Part shown: piece by piece, positions 44,644 to 53,968 of the stretch
How positions within the stretch are numbered: the first letter of the stretch is position 1
Layout: the number at the start of each line of letters is the position of its first letter
Source of the DNA: Eutreptiella sp. 'Long Island Sound 2002'
Taxonomy: Eukaryota > Euglenozoa > Euglenophyceae > Eutreptiales > Eutreptiaceae
Assembly (NCBI GenBank): GCA_964036045.1
Contig: OZ038379.1
Span: forward strand, 186,024,495-186,088,494
Length of the DNA stretch: 64,000 nucleotides
Direction: 5' to 3'
Notes under the pieces: generated by a model
The model's database searches: none
What the model saw: the letters and a program-made list of their open reading frames with translations, nothing else
What the model was told of the DNA's origin: nothing
Program-made: the position numbers and the translations under genes

Positions 44644-44850
44644 GTCACGTCCTCCTCTTCCCGAGTGTCGTTCTTCTCTTCGGGCTTCAACTTCCGGAGT
44701 TCGCCATGCTCTTGAACGTCTCGGTCCTTCTATGGCTCCAATCTCCGGCGTGGTCTCCACCGAGTCCACAATACGCACCCGGGGCGTACTTGGGCAGGGC
44801 TCATAAGGGCCCAAGTCCCCGGGTCGGCGGTTGGTAGGGGCAGCAGGTAA

Positions 44851-44863
44851 GCCTCTGCTACCA
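44851..44863 (-). promoter_or_regulatory. tRNA primer-binding site of element B
   Basis: Minus strand TGGTAGCAGAGGC starts at the base after the LTR end (CTTTA). Identical to the site in element D. Confidence 0.88.
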
Positions 44864-46742
44864 TAAAGAAGGTCCCTACCAGGACCGGCCCCCGCTGTGC
44901 CCCTTCCGCCAGTAACCCCTGCTGATTTACTCCGGATCAACGATTGCATTCCTCAATTTTCAGGGTCCAAATCCAAAAATATAGAAAATAAAATCCTCCT
45001 TCAACCCTGAATGGCAACCAGATCCCACAAGTACAGCAATAACCCAATTCACAATCCAAATCAGGCTGCGGGCTTTCGTTCAGCACACCGGTATTCCCAC
45101 GGTGGCGGGCATGTACAAGAATTGCACCAAGGAAGAAAGCCCTGAAATTGGCATATGAACACAAATAAGGCAAAGTTGGAAACAGATGGAAACTTACACA
45201 ATCACAGCCATAGACCCCTCATTCCCTGGACTCAAGACCTTCCCTTGACTCATCAACATGATGCCCTGAACCCAGTCCAATAAGATGGTTAAATGCCATA
45301 TATCAAAAGTCACTACATAAACCCCAAAAATGTGTTCACTCCCAAGCCTCTAAATCCTAGCCCAATAGGGAAGGTGGCGTGTCATGGCCTAGAGTGGCAC
45401 TCAGGACCATGCCATACCCTGACATAACCTTGGTTGGACTTGGAGTCGAATGGGCTTAGAGAAATGACTAATGAGTTTGAACTCATAACATGCCAAAAAA
45501 CTGCCAATTCACACCATATTGGCCATATATCACATATATGCTCAAAATTGAAGTTACTACTTATCCGAAGGCTCCAAGCATGCATGGAATCGAAATCTAC
45601 TATTCATGGAGGATAGAGACCAAAGGCCAATGCCCATGTGCATCCCCATTTTACCCTCGAAACCTCTTCGGATATGGGCGCCACGCACTGCCCAAGTCAG
45701 CCCATGATCTTGAGACCAATTCTTGAAATCCTTCGTGCGCCAAGCCAAATGGAGTACACGATCCGGCATATGGTGGTGTTCAACTCCAAAGCATATGCCA
45801 ACATATGAACAACATACCATGGTTCGACTCTCCATAGGCTTCTTGCTGTTAGCTGACCAGGTGAGTACACAAAACGCAAAAATGAGCAAAAATTGAGGTC
45901 AAAAACATGAAAATATGACCAAATACAAAGTTGTCATGATAGTATATCTCTATGCTCACCCATGATATCCGCTCATGATTCAATACACAAGTGATTGGAA
46001 CCATTTGCGAACAATTCCCCCACTTGGATCCCCAATCGGGCGCATGGAGATACCTTCGCCACTAATATCTACATGCCCCATGAAAATGGGAGTGCACCCA
46101 TGGATCTCTTTGTCAAACATACCATGAGCAATACATACGCGGTAGACTTGGTCTAGCGCTTTGAATTCCACAATTGGGACATGGGCAAAGCCCTTGTCAC
46201 GTATGGCTCCCCATCTCTTCGGCCACACGAAGATATATAACATGGGCGTGAGCATATCAAGACATATACCATGCATACAACACATACCCTCAAAATATGG
46301 CTCCCTCCATGATATGCCATGTCCCTCCATTGACATAACTTCACGTTAAAAATACGTAGGAACCCAAGGAAAGTTGCTGTGAAACCCCAACACTCATGCG
46401 GCACACTCGAAAGTCGCATTAAAATATTCGGTTGCACGGTCCAAGAGTTATATATCACTTTATACCCTCTTGACGCTTTTCCCTTGCTACACCGGGCATG
46501 TGTGCGCACCAAAGGCGTTTGATGCTTCCTAAATTAACTTGAGACCAAGGCGGTTCGGGCCCAATTCTTCTTATTCTCTTTCCTCACACTTGCGCGTAGA
46601 TATGGCTCTTCAAAGTGGTCCCACGATTCACTTTTGTTTCCCTTATAAGTCCAAGTCAAATGGGTGGCAAGTATAAGGGAAACCTGATTCGGGCATAGGG
46701 AAAGGCGTACGACCACTCGAAGAAGTCCAACTCAAGTGCGGC

Positions 46743-46774
46743 GATGTCGAAGTCGAAAATCCGATTTCGACATC
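46743..46774 (-). promoter_or_regulatory. Conserved LTR hairpin (element B, 5' LTR)
   Basis: Same 9-bp stem GATGTCGAA/TTCGACATC as in the 3' LTR; one loop base differs between the two copies, outside the stem. Confidence 0.6.
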
Positions 46775-47031
46775 GCGAAAAATTCGGATTAAAATTTCGA
46801 GTGCTTATTTAGAGAATTGCGGAAGCAACGAACCCTTTGCTGATGGAATCTGACCCTTCAACGGAATATCCGCCAAAATATCTGGAAATAACAGTTAACC
46901 AATCGGTTAACGCAAAATCGCGAGCCAACTGACAGTCGCCGATACATTGACTATCAGAACGAAAGGCTGAAAAATCACGGAAACATTATGATAAAAAAAC
47001 CCTGTTGATTCCTGATATTCCGATATATAAA

Positions 47032-47043
47032 TCTCCGCTGGCG
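47032..47043 (-). promoter_or_regulatory. TATA-like promoter block (element B, 5' LTR)
   Basis: Minus strand GATTTATATATC, about 180 bases into the LTR; probable core promoter of element B. Confidence 0.5.
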
Positions 47044-47220
47044 GCGCCTCGGTACTGAATGTTGCCGCTCATAGCCGCAATGACCAAACCTATCACACTA
47101 TCACATCGGGTTAGGTCAGGTGGATGGGAGAGTATGATATCAGCCAATGGCGGCTTGCCGGCACATAGATACACACCCCAAGTGACCCCAAGATGGCCAC
47201 GGGGGTCCGAACCGGCTTCA

Positions 47221-47911
47221 AGTTTTGCTCCATATCCTTACATTCTCCTTGAGGACACGGATCTGTCGCTCACATAGGGGGTTGCTCGTGTGCGAGTAAG
47301 GGATCCCCGTAGACACCTGGACATTGAGGGATCTCAGGACCCTCTTGTACCAACCGGTATCTGAGCGTACTCGTACGTCCTCGTCGGAGTTGATCTCCTT
47401 GGGCGCCCCATAGACACAAAACCACTCCTCCAGGAGTATCTTGATAGTCTCCTCCCCGGTAATGTGCTTGGTACATGGGAACACCCTGGTAAACCTGGTC
47501 AACCCACAGGTTACCACGAGGGCGAAGTCATAGCCCCCGAACTTCGGCATCTCAGTGTAGTCCACGTATAGAACACTGTTAGCACAGTGAGGGATGGGCA
47601 GGGTCGGGTAGAGACCTCTGTCCCTGATATCCCCTGGTTTGCAGGACCTGCACGGGCACTTGTCCACGATAGGCTGGAGGGTTTTCCGCAGTTGATCGTC
47701 AGTCCACGTAGGGTGGAACCACTGCTGGAACAACCTCAGGGTACGGTCAGCACCCACATGACCGCTGGACTCATGGGTCCACTTCAGCAGCGCTGGGACT
47801 CTGTCACTAGGGACCACGATGCGGTCCTCGTGCCAGAGGTAGCTCTTGTCCCTCTTCCACTGGTCTTGGTTGACCAGGAGGGGTTCAAGGCGTTTCTCCA
47901 GGCGCTTGTAG
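47221..47911 (-). pseudogene. pol: Element A integrase N-terminal part, cut at both ends
   Basis: Open frame reading leftwards: YKRLEKRLEPLLVNQDQW, YLWHEDRIVVPSDRVP, HESSGHVGADRTLRLFQQWF, KCPCRSCKPGDIRD (zinc-binding His and Cys residues present), LYVDYTEMPKFGGYDF (first Asp), EINSDEDVRVRSDTGWYKRV (second Asp), NPLCERQIRVLKENVRIWSK (Glu). It stops at the AGTTT target site of element B and continues at 29405. On the right, element C begins at 47912; the frame runs on into its LTR by chance. Close homologue of integrase D. RT and gag of A must lie beyond 64000. Confidence 0.88.
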
Positions 47912-48080
47912 TGGAGCGGTACCCAGAACCCCATGGCTAGGGTAGGGCATACAACCGGTCTCCGGTCCACTAATCCCATGTACGGAAGGGAAGACGCCCG
48001 TTGACGCCCGGTGCGAGCCCGGCGGGAGCGTGTTCCGTGCCGTAAGGCCCCGCATCGGCAACCGATGCACCGCCAGCGGA

Positions 48081-48092
48081 GATTTATATATC
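48081..48092 (+). promoter_or_regulatory. TATA-like promoter block (element C, 5' LTR)
   Basis: GATTTATATATC, then GAATATCAGGAATCAACAGG; the same block as in element B, about 170 bases into the LTR. Confidence 0.5.
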
Positions 48093-48339
48093 AGAATATC
48101 AGGAATCAACAGGGTTTTATTTTCATATTGTTTCCGTCAATTTTTACGCTTCCGTTCTGATATTCACTGTTTTGACAGCTGGCGGTTAGTTCGCGACTTT
48201 AGCGTAACCGCCAGTTTAACTGTTATATACAGATATTCCAGCGCAAATCGTGACGAAGACTCTAAAGTCTTCAGGAATTGCATTGATGCATCCGCAATTT
48301 TCACATCTTACACTCGCAACCTTAATCCGAATTTTTCAG

Positions 48340-48371
48340 GATGTCGAAATCGGATTTTCGACTTCGACATC
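48340..48371 (+). promoter_or_regulatory. Conserved LTR hairpin (element C, 5' LTR)
   Basis: GATGTCGAA/TTCGACATC 9-bp stem, preceded by AATCCGA (48324-48330) that can pair with TCGGATT in the loop. Same layout as in element B. Confidence 0.6.
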
Positions 48372-50217
48372 CCCGCACTTGATTTGACCTCTTTCGAGTG
48401 GACCTACGTGCTTCCCTATGCACGAATCAACCTTCCTTTTGTCTTGCCCTCCATTTGTCTTAGAGATATGGGCAAAACAAAATTGATTCGTGAGGCCACT
48501 TGTGAGGGTCATATCTCGTGCCGCTTGCGAGGAATGACAATAAGGAAACGTGGGATGTATTCACAATACTCCCGACGTAATTTAGGAAGCTTTATATGCA
48601 TTGCGTCTCCACACGTGCGCGCTAGCGTAATGGATCATGGTCAAGAGGGTAGAGTTTGCGTTATAACTCTTTGGCCATGATATTGCGTGCGTCAAGATAA
48701 CTTTCGAGTGTAGCGCGCGAGTGTTGGTGTTGCATAGGAACTCTCCTTGAGTTCCTATGAGCGATTGACACAAAGTTATGCCCTTGGAGGGGCATGACAT
48801 ATCGTGGGGGGAGCTACCTTTTTGGGCAATATGTGGTATGTGCCATGTGTTGTGTTCCGTGCCCATTTGGCGGGTCCATTGCTCCAAGCCAAACCCGCCA
48901 ATGGACCTCATATTGTGCAAGCCCCTTCTCCATACTCCCCACGATCAATTGCAAGCCTAACCTTCGCGGAGGAAAGCTTGTGTGGCGATCCCAAAGCGAT
49001 GCGTTGGGAGCAAGGTGTGTGTTTTGCAATTTTCCATATTTTCATGTGCCCACTTGGGAAGTAGCGCGCGTAACCCTTTAAAGCGCCCCAAGTGGAGCAC
49101 ATATGTGGAATCGAAGGTCATTGGTGTCAAGTCATTGTGTTTAAAAGGATTGGTCGATTACTCAATCCAAGCCGAAGATATTATAATATATTTGTGCGCC
49201 TTTCAAGGCACTTTTGGGTGTCTTTCTGTCAATTTTGCTGTTTTTTGCCCGTCATGATGTCAAGTGGCGACCGTGTATCTCAACGTTGCGCTCAATTGAC
49301 ATCATGACCCAAGTATGTTTTGAGGGTACATACTTCGGTGCCCAACATATCTTGGACCCGGCGAATAACTCCTCTTGGGCCTGGCGTACCGTGGCCGCCA
49401 TGTTGGCAATTTGGGACTATCCCAAATCATGGGCTCACTTGGCGACCCTGCCATTCCCAAAACCGGAGGAGTTGGGCGACGCCCAAAAGATATGTTGGAC
49501 ACACATGACTTGATACCAATCCTATGGCAAACTCCGGTCCAAGTCGGGCATGTGCCTCATTTGCCCCAACCATGAGTGTGCTCATTTTCGGCCATTTTGA
49601 GCAATTTTCCACATTTTCTGCCCGCCGTGCACTATGTTCAGCCCACCCGTGCACGCCGGACGCATGGACCAATGGACCATATATGACATGGGTGTTGTGC
49701 ATATTGGTCCCCATGGTTCACACACCACGTGGGCGAAGCGGAGCAACCTTCGTTAAGGTGCTAGCCCAAAGTGAGTGTGGGCAATTTTGCCATTTTGGCA
49801 TTTGTGGACCCAATTGGGATCGTCACCACGCCAAGTGGCATAGAGATCTTCGGGAGCCCAGGGCATGGGAGTCTTCGTCGGACTCCCGGTGGATCGCGTA
49901 TGGAATGGCGGATCCGATCTCCAAGCTGGCGTGGAGATATACTATTGGGAGCACCCCGAATTTTGGCTCATTTCGAGCAGCCAAAATGACCCCCTTTGGG
50001 GACCCCAATTTCAACCCCCGTGTGGTCTATTGGCTGCCCCATATCTATAAGCCCATAGGGAGCCCGGACTCAATTCCAAGTTGTACACTCAGATATGAGT
50101 CTTCGGTCCTGCCTCCTACCCTGTGAGCCATTGGCCTTGCCCTGGCCGGGCGAGTCACGCGTGAGGATGGTGCCAATTTTGGTGATTTTGGCATCATGAC
50201 CCCACTTGACGAACCCG

Positions 50218-51307
50218 TGGTGCCCTGATGCCGGGACCTCAGAGGGAACCAGGTTGGGTGAGGGCTCCAGGGAGTTCGTACTCGAAGGGCATGGGGTCAG
50301 TTGCCTCGTCCCTACCTCTGGCGGGTCAGGACGAGGGGTCAATTTTGGAGATTTTTGAGCTAATTTCAGTTTGGGCTGAAACAGCCCATTTTCAGCTACC
50401 AACTCCTAGGGGATAATGGCGGGGCCATATCTCTGGCTCAGTATGGAGTTGGGACCTGCTGTTGAGGGAGCATGTGGAGCGACTGTCGGATGGCCTTGAA
50501 GTTGCTTGGTTTCCAGGAACTCGCCTGTGGCTGCGCGGGACACCCTCCTCATTGACAGGGTTTCAGGGTCCGGACTGAGCAGGGCATGGGTTGTGTTTGA
50601 GCCCCCGCCCCCACCAGCCACTGAGAGGGTCGGACCTGGGATTGGGATACAAGTTAGGACTGAGTGTCTATTGTCCTGTGATGCCCCTACCCCAGTCCAG
50701 TCTTAACCCCATCTGTACATATCCTGATGTGTTGCTGTACATACTTTTGTTCCCTCGTTGCAGAGTGGCAAGGATTCTGAAACGCTTTGTCACATGACAT
50801 GAGCGCATTGATGCCCCTGTGAGCGCAGTGCTTTGCCTGCCTGCTTGCTTGTGCGTGTCACCGCAGCGTCCTGTGGCCAGGCCCCCCACGGGAACGCGTC
50901 AAAAGCGTTTCACCGCCGCGGGGTTACCCATCCCTCGCGTGCCACTCGGGGCCACCAACCCCGAGCAGCGCGGCGCAGCAGCTCGCAGCTCGCAGCTCGC
51001 AGCGCAGCGCAGCAGCTCGCAGCGCAGCGCAGCGGCTCGCAGCGCCGCCCAGCGACAGCGTCGAGTTCGTCACGGAGCCCGCAGCGCCGTCCAGAGCATC
51101 GCCCTGACCGTGCCGCGACCGTGAAGGAGGTGGAAAGACCAGGACTCCCTCATCAGCGAGTCCTATCGGCCGACAGGCAAGGCCGCACACCCAGTCGCGT
51201 CAACCACCTCCACAACCACCGGCTGACCAGCACCAGCCGCACTCCCAGTCCAGTGCTGCAACACCCACCTCAACAACCACCCCAGGACCATCCCATCGAG
51301 AGCACCG
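50218..51307 (+). other. Leader region of element C before ORF0
   Basis: About 1.1 kb with no recognised gene. A pyrimidine-rich tract ending TCGTTGCAG at about 50763 looks like a splice acceptor. A GC-rich tandem repeat of GCAGCTC/GCAGCGC units lies at 50965-51060. Confidence 0.4.
50965..51060. repeat. GCAGCTC/GCAGCGC simple repeat
   Basis: About 13 heptamer/pentamer-like units with the common core GCAGC, open in all frames. Confidence 0.85.
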
Positions 51308-51832
51308 ATGGTGAACTGGGACGAGGCGGGTAAGACCTGGCCGCAGCCCCACCCCCATGCGGCGCGCCTACTGCGTGGCCTGCTGTGGGGGCAGCAGTAC
51401 CGCCACAGCAATCCCCAGTGCGAAGGCGGCATGCCCGGGAGCTTCGAGCTCCGCCAGGACATGGGCGAGGACCGCCTGCGGGCAGTGGAGGAGTGGCTGC
51501 GGGCGGAAGGGTATGAGTACCGCTTCCGCCACAAGCGCTGGAGGACCTGGACCCGCCCGGACAGGCCCGGCGAAGGGCTGCGCCCCGACGGGATCGAGGA
51601 GGACGAGACCCCCAACGAGTACCCGTCGGGCGCCTCGATCAACGTCTCCATGTGGGACATGATCGAGAAGGAGTTCCCGGAGCTGGGGAACCAGCGCAGG
51701 CTGCAGGGCAGCAGCGCGTCTCCTGGGAAGGAGAAGCGTTTCGCCGGGGACAGGAGGCGGGACAGGAAGTGGCGAGAGTACCAGGAATCCCTGGCCGCCG
51801 AAGCCGCCCAAGGCGCCAGGGGCGGAACCTGA
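51308..51832 (+). CDS. ORF0 of element C, unknown function
   Basis: 174 codons, ATG to TGA (51830-51832). I do not recognise the protein. It is hydrophilic, rich in Arg, Glu, Trp and Gly, with no membrane segment; its central part (LRAVEEWLRAEGYEYRFRHK, then RWRTWTRPDRPGEGLRP) looks like a folded, basic domain, and its C-terminus is a basic helix. It is in the same frame as gag, 63 bases upstream of the gag ATG with one stop between, so it could be an N-terminal extension of Gag made by readthrough or before a stop mutation, or a separate accessory ORF. Element B has no room for an equivalent (220 bases from LTR to gag ATG). Confidence 0.5.
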   Translation: MVNWDEAGKTWPQPHPHAARLLRGLLWGQQYRHSNPQCEGGMPGSFELRQDMGEDRLRAVEEWLRAEGYEYRFRHKRWRTWTRPDRPGEGLRPDGIEEDETPNEYPSGASINVSMWDMIEKEFPELGNQRRLQGSSASPGKEKRFAGDRRRDRKWREYQESLAAEAAQGARGGT

Positions 51833-51895
51833 GCCCACGGCCCCCAACGGGCCAATGGTGGTCACCACCCGGGCCACGCCACCCTTGGTGACTTC

Positions 51896-53968
51896 ATGGA
51901 AGTCGCCAAGCAGACCAAGGCCAAGCCCCGTCCGCTGCTCCTGAGGAAGTCAGGCCCCAGCAGCGACGTGGAGTCGGCCCACCGTGGGAGGATGCCGGCC
52001 GACCAGGCCAGCTCCAGCGGCAGCGTCGCTCCCCACCAAAGGGATGTGGCGCGCGCCTGCGAGCACGGCTGTGGGGTGCCCTGCAACCTTCGGGTTGCCG
52101 GGCAACGGGCCACGCAGCAGAACGCTGCCGTGGAGGGCACCGTCGGCATCGCCCATGAGGAGGCCACCGAGTGGGGCAGAGGCATGGGCTACCACGCCTC
52201 AACCGTGGCAGCCATCGCGGCCGGTCTCACGGCTGCGGCCGCCCATGAGGCAGTGGCTGCCCGGATCAGGGCAACCGACGAGGAAGCCCGCCTGACGCAG
52301 GAGGCCATTGCCTGCAAGGAGGCCGAGGTGAAGGCGCTGGAAGAGGCGCTTGCCCAAGAGAGGGCAAAGAAGGAGGCGGAGGAAAGGGCCCACGCCGAAG
52401 CGACGGCCAAGGCCCAGGCGGACGCCGCCAAGAAGGACGCCATCGAGGCCGCGCGACGGAGGGTCGCTGAGGAGAGGGCCAAGACGGAGGCGGAGCTGGC
52501 GGCGTTGGAAGCGGACAAGGCTCGGCTGCAGCAGGCCCGGGAAGCCAAAGTGGCTCGTGCCCGGGAGGAAGCCGAAGCGCGAGCTGCCACAGCCACAGCC
52601 GCCGCAATGGAGGAGGCAGAGGCCAAACTCCGCCGCGAGACTCCCCCGGGAGGATCACGAGTGGAGACCCTTCGAAAGCTTTTCGAAGGGGACGCCTCCT
52701 CCAAGATGACGCTGGACGAGGCCGACACGGGCAGCAGTGGGAGCAGTGGCCCCACCGCCCACCGACGGAGGAAGGGTAAGGGGAAGACCCCCGAGAGGCC
52801 ACGGAGGCCAGCGGGCGGACACCCCCACGACAGTGACCCCTTCTTCATTGCCAGCGACGGGGATGAGCGAGGCCGCCGACATCGCCAAGTGGTGGCTTGG
52901 ACGGGCGGAGGAGGCGGAGACGTCCCCATGGAACCGGAAGGTGAGGATGAGGATCTCCCTCCCCCCTACCGGAGCTCGGAGTCTTCCGAGACCGAGACGC
53001 CCAGGTGGGGCGACATGGACGAGGATGACGACATGGACTTCGGCATCACGAAGAAGCGCCCATCCTCGGACCCACCGAGGCGACCCGGCGGAGACCCACC
53101 GGGACCCCCTGGCGGAGGACCATCAGGACCCCCTGGAGGACGCCCACCAAGTAAACCCCCCGGAGGCGGACCACCGGGCGGGGGAGGACCCCCTGGACCG
53201 GGCGGACCCGGCGGAGGCCCTCCTGGAGGACCCCCTGGGGACCCCGACGACCCACCAGGGAACGGCGACCCGGATACCACCTGGCGGTGGATTGTCTACC
53301 TCCGCAGGAGGGTCCAGTTCCTCGAGCGCGAGGTAGACACGGGCAAGGGCGAGATGACTCGCATCGCCAGGGTCGCCGCGCGCGCGCAGAGAGAGCTGGT
53401 CATCGCCAGGGGCGAGACCAAGTCGCTGAACAAGGTCATCAGCGGCCTGCAGCAGAGGCTGGACGCGCTGGAAGCCCGTGGGAGCGTCGGCAGCGACCAC
53501 CCAGCCCTGGAGTCTGGCTCGTCGGACGACGGCTGGGGACCCGGACCAGGTCCAAGCAGACCCCACGCCCCCGGCGGAGCCCCCAGGAGTCGCCCGGGCG
53601 CCAGTGCCCCCTCTCTCACCGCCCCCTCTCACCACAGCGCGGGCCGCCGCAACGAGCGCGTGCCGCCCGGCAGTGGCAGTGAGGATTGGCGTGATGGGTG
53701 GCTCAGTTCGGACTACCACAACCACCGTGCTCCACCGCGGACGCCTGTACGCCCCCGACGCCCAGCACCAGCCCCGGAGCCAATCCCAATGGCTGGAGGA
53801 CGTTATGGTGGACTCAGGGATGAGGTCCCTGGAGGAGACGTGGAGTGGGACGTCGGCAGAGGTGAGGACCTCGATCTGGACCTGGAGGAGTTCGACATCA
53901 GCCCGCCGCGTGGTGTACGACGGGAGGCCGCTGAACGCAGCCGCCGGCGCCGTGATGAGGAGGCATAG
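51896..53968 (+). CDS. gag: Gag of element C, N-terminal part with collagen-like segment
   Basis: 690 codons. Residues about 58-70 (ARACEHGCGVPCNLR) match the start of gag in B. Residues about 110-260 are a long Ala/Glu/Arg coiled coil. About 395-465 is Pro/Gly-rich with collagen-like triplets (GGDPPGPPGGGPSGPPGG). About 470-540 is a second coiled coil, then Pro/Arg/Ser-rich sequence. Coiled coils would promote Gag multimerisation in virus-like particles. It ends at TAG (53966-53968), immediately followed in frame by ATG of the capsid part. In element B the two parts are one frame, so this TAG is probably a secondary mutation, or the parts are made separately. Confidence 0.7.
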   Translation: MEVAKQTKAKPRPLLLRKSGPSSDVESAHRGRMPADQASSSGSVAPHQRDVARACEHGCGVPCNLRVAGQRATQQNAAVEGTVGIAHEEATEWGRGMGYHASTVAAIAAGLTAAAAHEAVAARIRATDEEARLTQEAIACKEAEVKALEEALAQERAKKEAEERAHAEATAKAQADAAKKDAIEAARRRVAEERAKTEAELAALEADKARLQQAREAKVARAREEAEARAATATAAAMEEAEAKLRRETPPGGSRVETLRKLFEGDASSKMTLDEADTGSSGSSGPTAHRRRKGKGKTPERPRRPAGGHPHDSDPFFIASDGDERGRRHRQVVAWTGGGGGDVPMEPEGEDEDLPPPYRSSESSETETPRWGDMDEDDDMDFGITKKRPSSDPPRRPGGDPPGPPGGGPSGPPGGRPPSKPPGGGPPGGGGPPGPGGPGGGPPGGPPGDPDDPPGNGDPDTTWRWIVYLRRRVQFLEREVDTGKGEMTRIARVAARAQRELVIARGETKSLNKVISGLQQRLDALEARGSVGSDHPALESGSSDDGWGPGPGPSRPHAPGGAPRSRPGASAPSLTAPSHHSAGRRNERVPPGSGSEDWRDGWLSSDYHNHRAPPRTPVRPRRPAPAPEPIPMAGGRYGGLRDEVPGGDVEWDVGRGEDLDLDLEEFDISPPRGVRREAAERSRRRRDEEA

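Larger units (their letters stand above)
29406..47220 (-). mobile_element. Element B: full-length chromodomain Ty3/gypsy element, nested in A
   Basis: 17,815 bp bounded by two 2357-bp LTRs in direct orientation and a 5-bp duplication. In transcription order (right to left): 5' LTR 44864-47220, primer site, gag, protease, methylase-like domain, RT, an internal 4.6-kb duplication/insertion, RNase H, integrase, chromodomain, polypurine tract, 3' LTR 29406-31762. The LTRs differ at roughly 1% of positions by eye, so insertion is not very recent. Not autonomous now: gag has a frameshift and a TAG, pol has one TGA and is split by the foreign block. Confidence 0.93.
44864..47220 (-). repeat. 5' LTR of element B
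   Basis: 2357 bp, the partner of 29406-31762. Transcription of B should start in this copy. Differences from the 3' copy are scattered substitutions, for example CATATGAAC versus CATCCGAAC near 45153. Confidence 0.95.
47912..50217 (+). repeat. 5' LTR of element C (right edge uncertain)
   Basis: The start TGGAGCGGTACCC is matched by TGAAGCGGTACCC at 62172, which follows a polypurine tract. The LTR is at least 1829 bp because the 3' copy runs off the window. No copy of the TGGTAGCAGAGGC primer site is found downstream; TGGTGCCCTGATGC at 50218 is a weak alternative that would give a length close to that of B (2357 bp), and I use it only as a provisional edge. Confidence 0.7.

Noticed and set aside
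44644-44949. Gag start of element B inside the LTR (ATG at 44949)
   Set aside because: The frame is open, but the extra 102 residues come from LTR and primer-site sequence and have no match in gag of C.
50218-50231. Primer-binding site TGGTGCCCTGATGC for element C
   Set aside because: It gives a plausible LTR length but only weakly resembles a tRNA 3' end, and the preceding bases are not a typical LTR end. Used only as a provisional edge.
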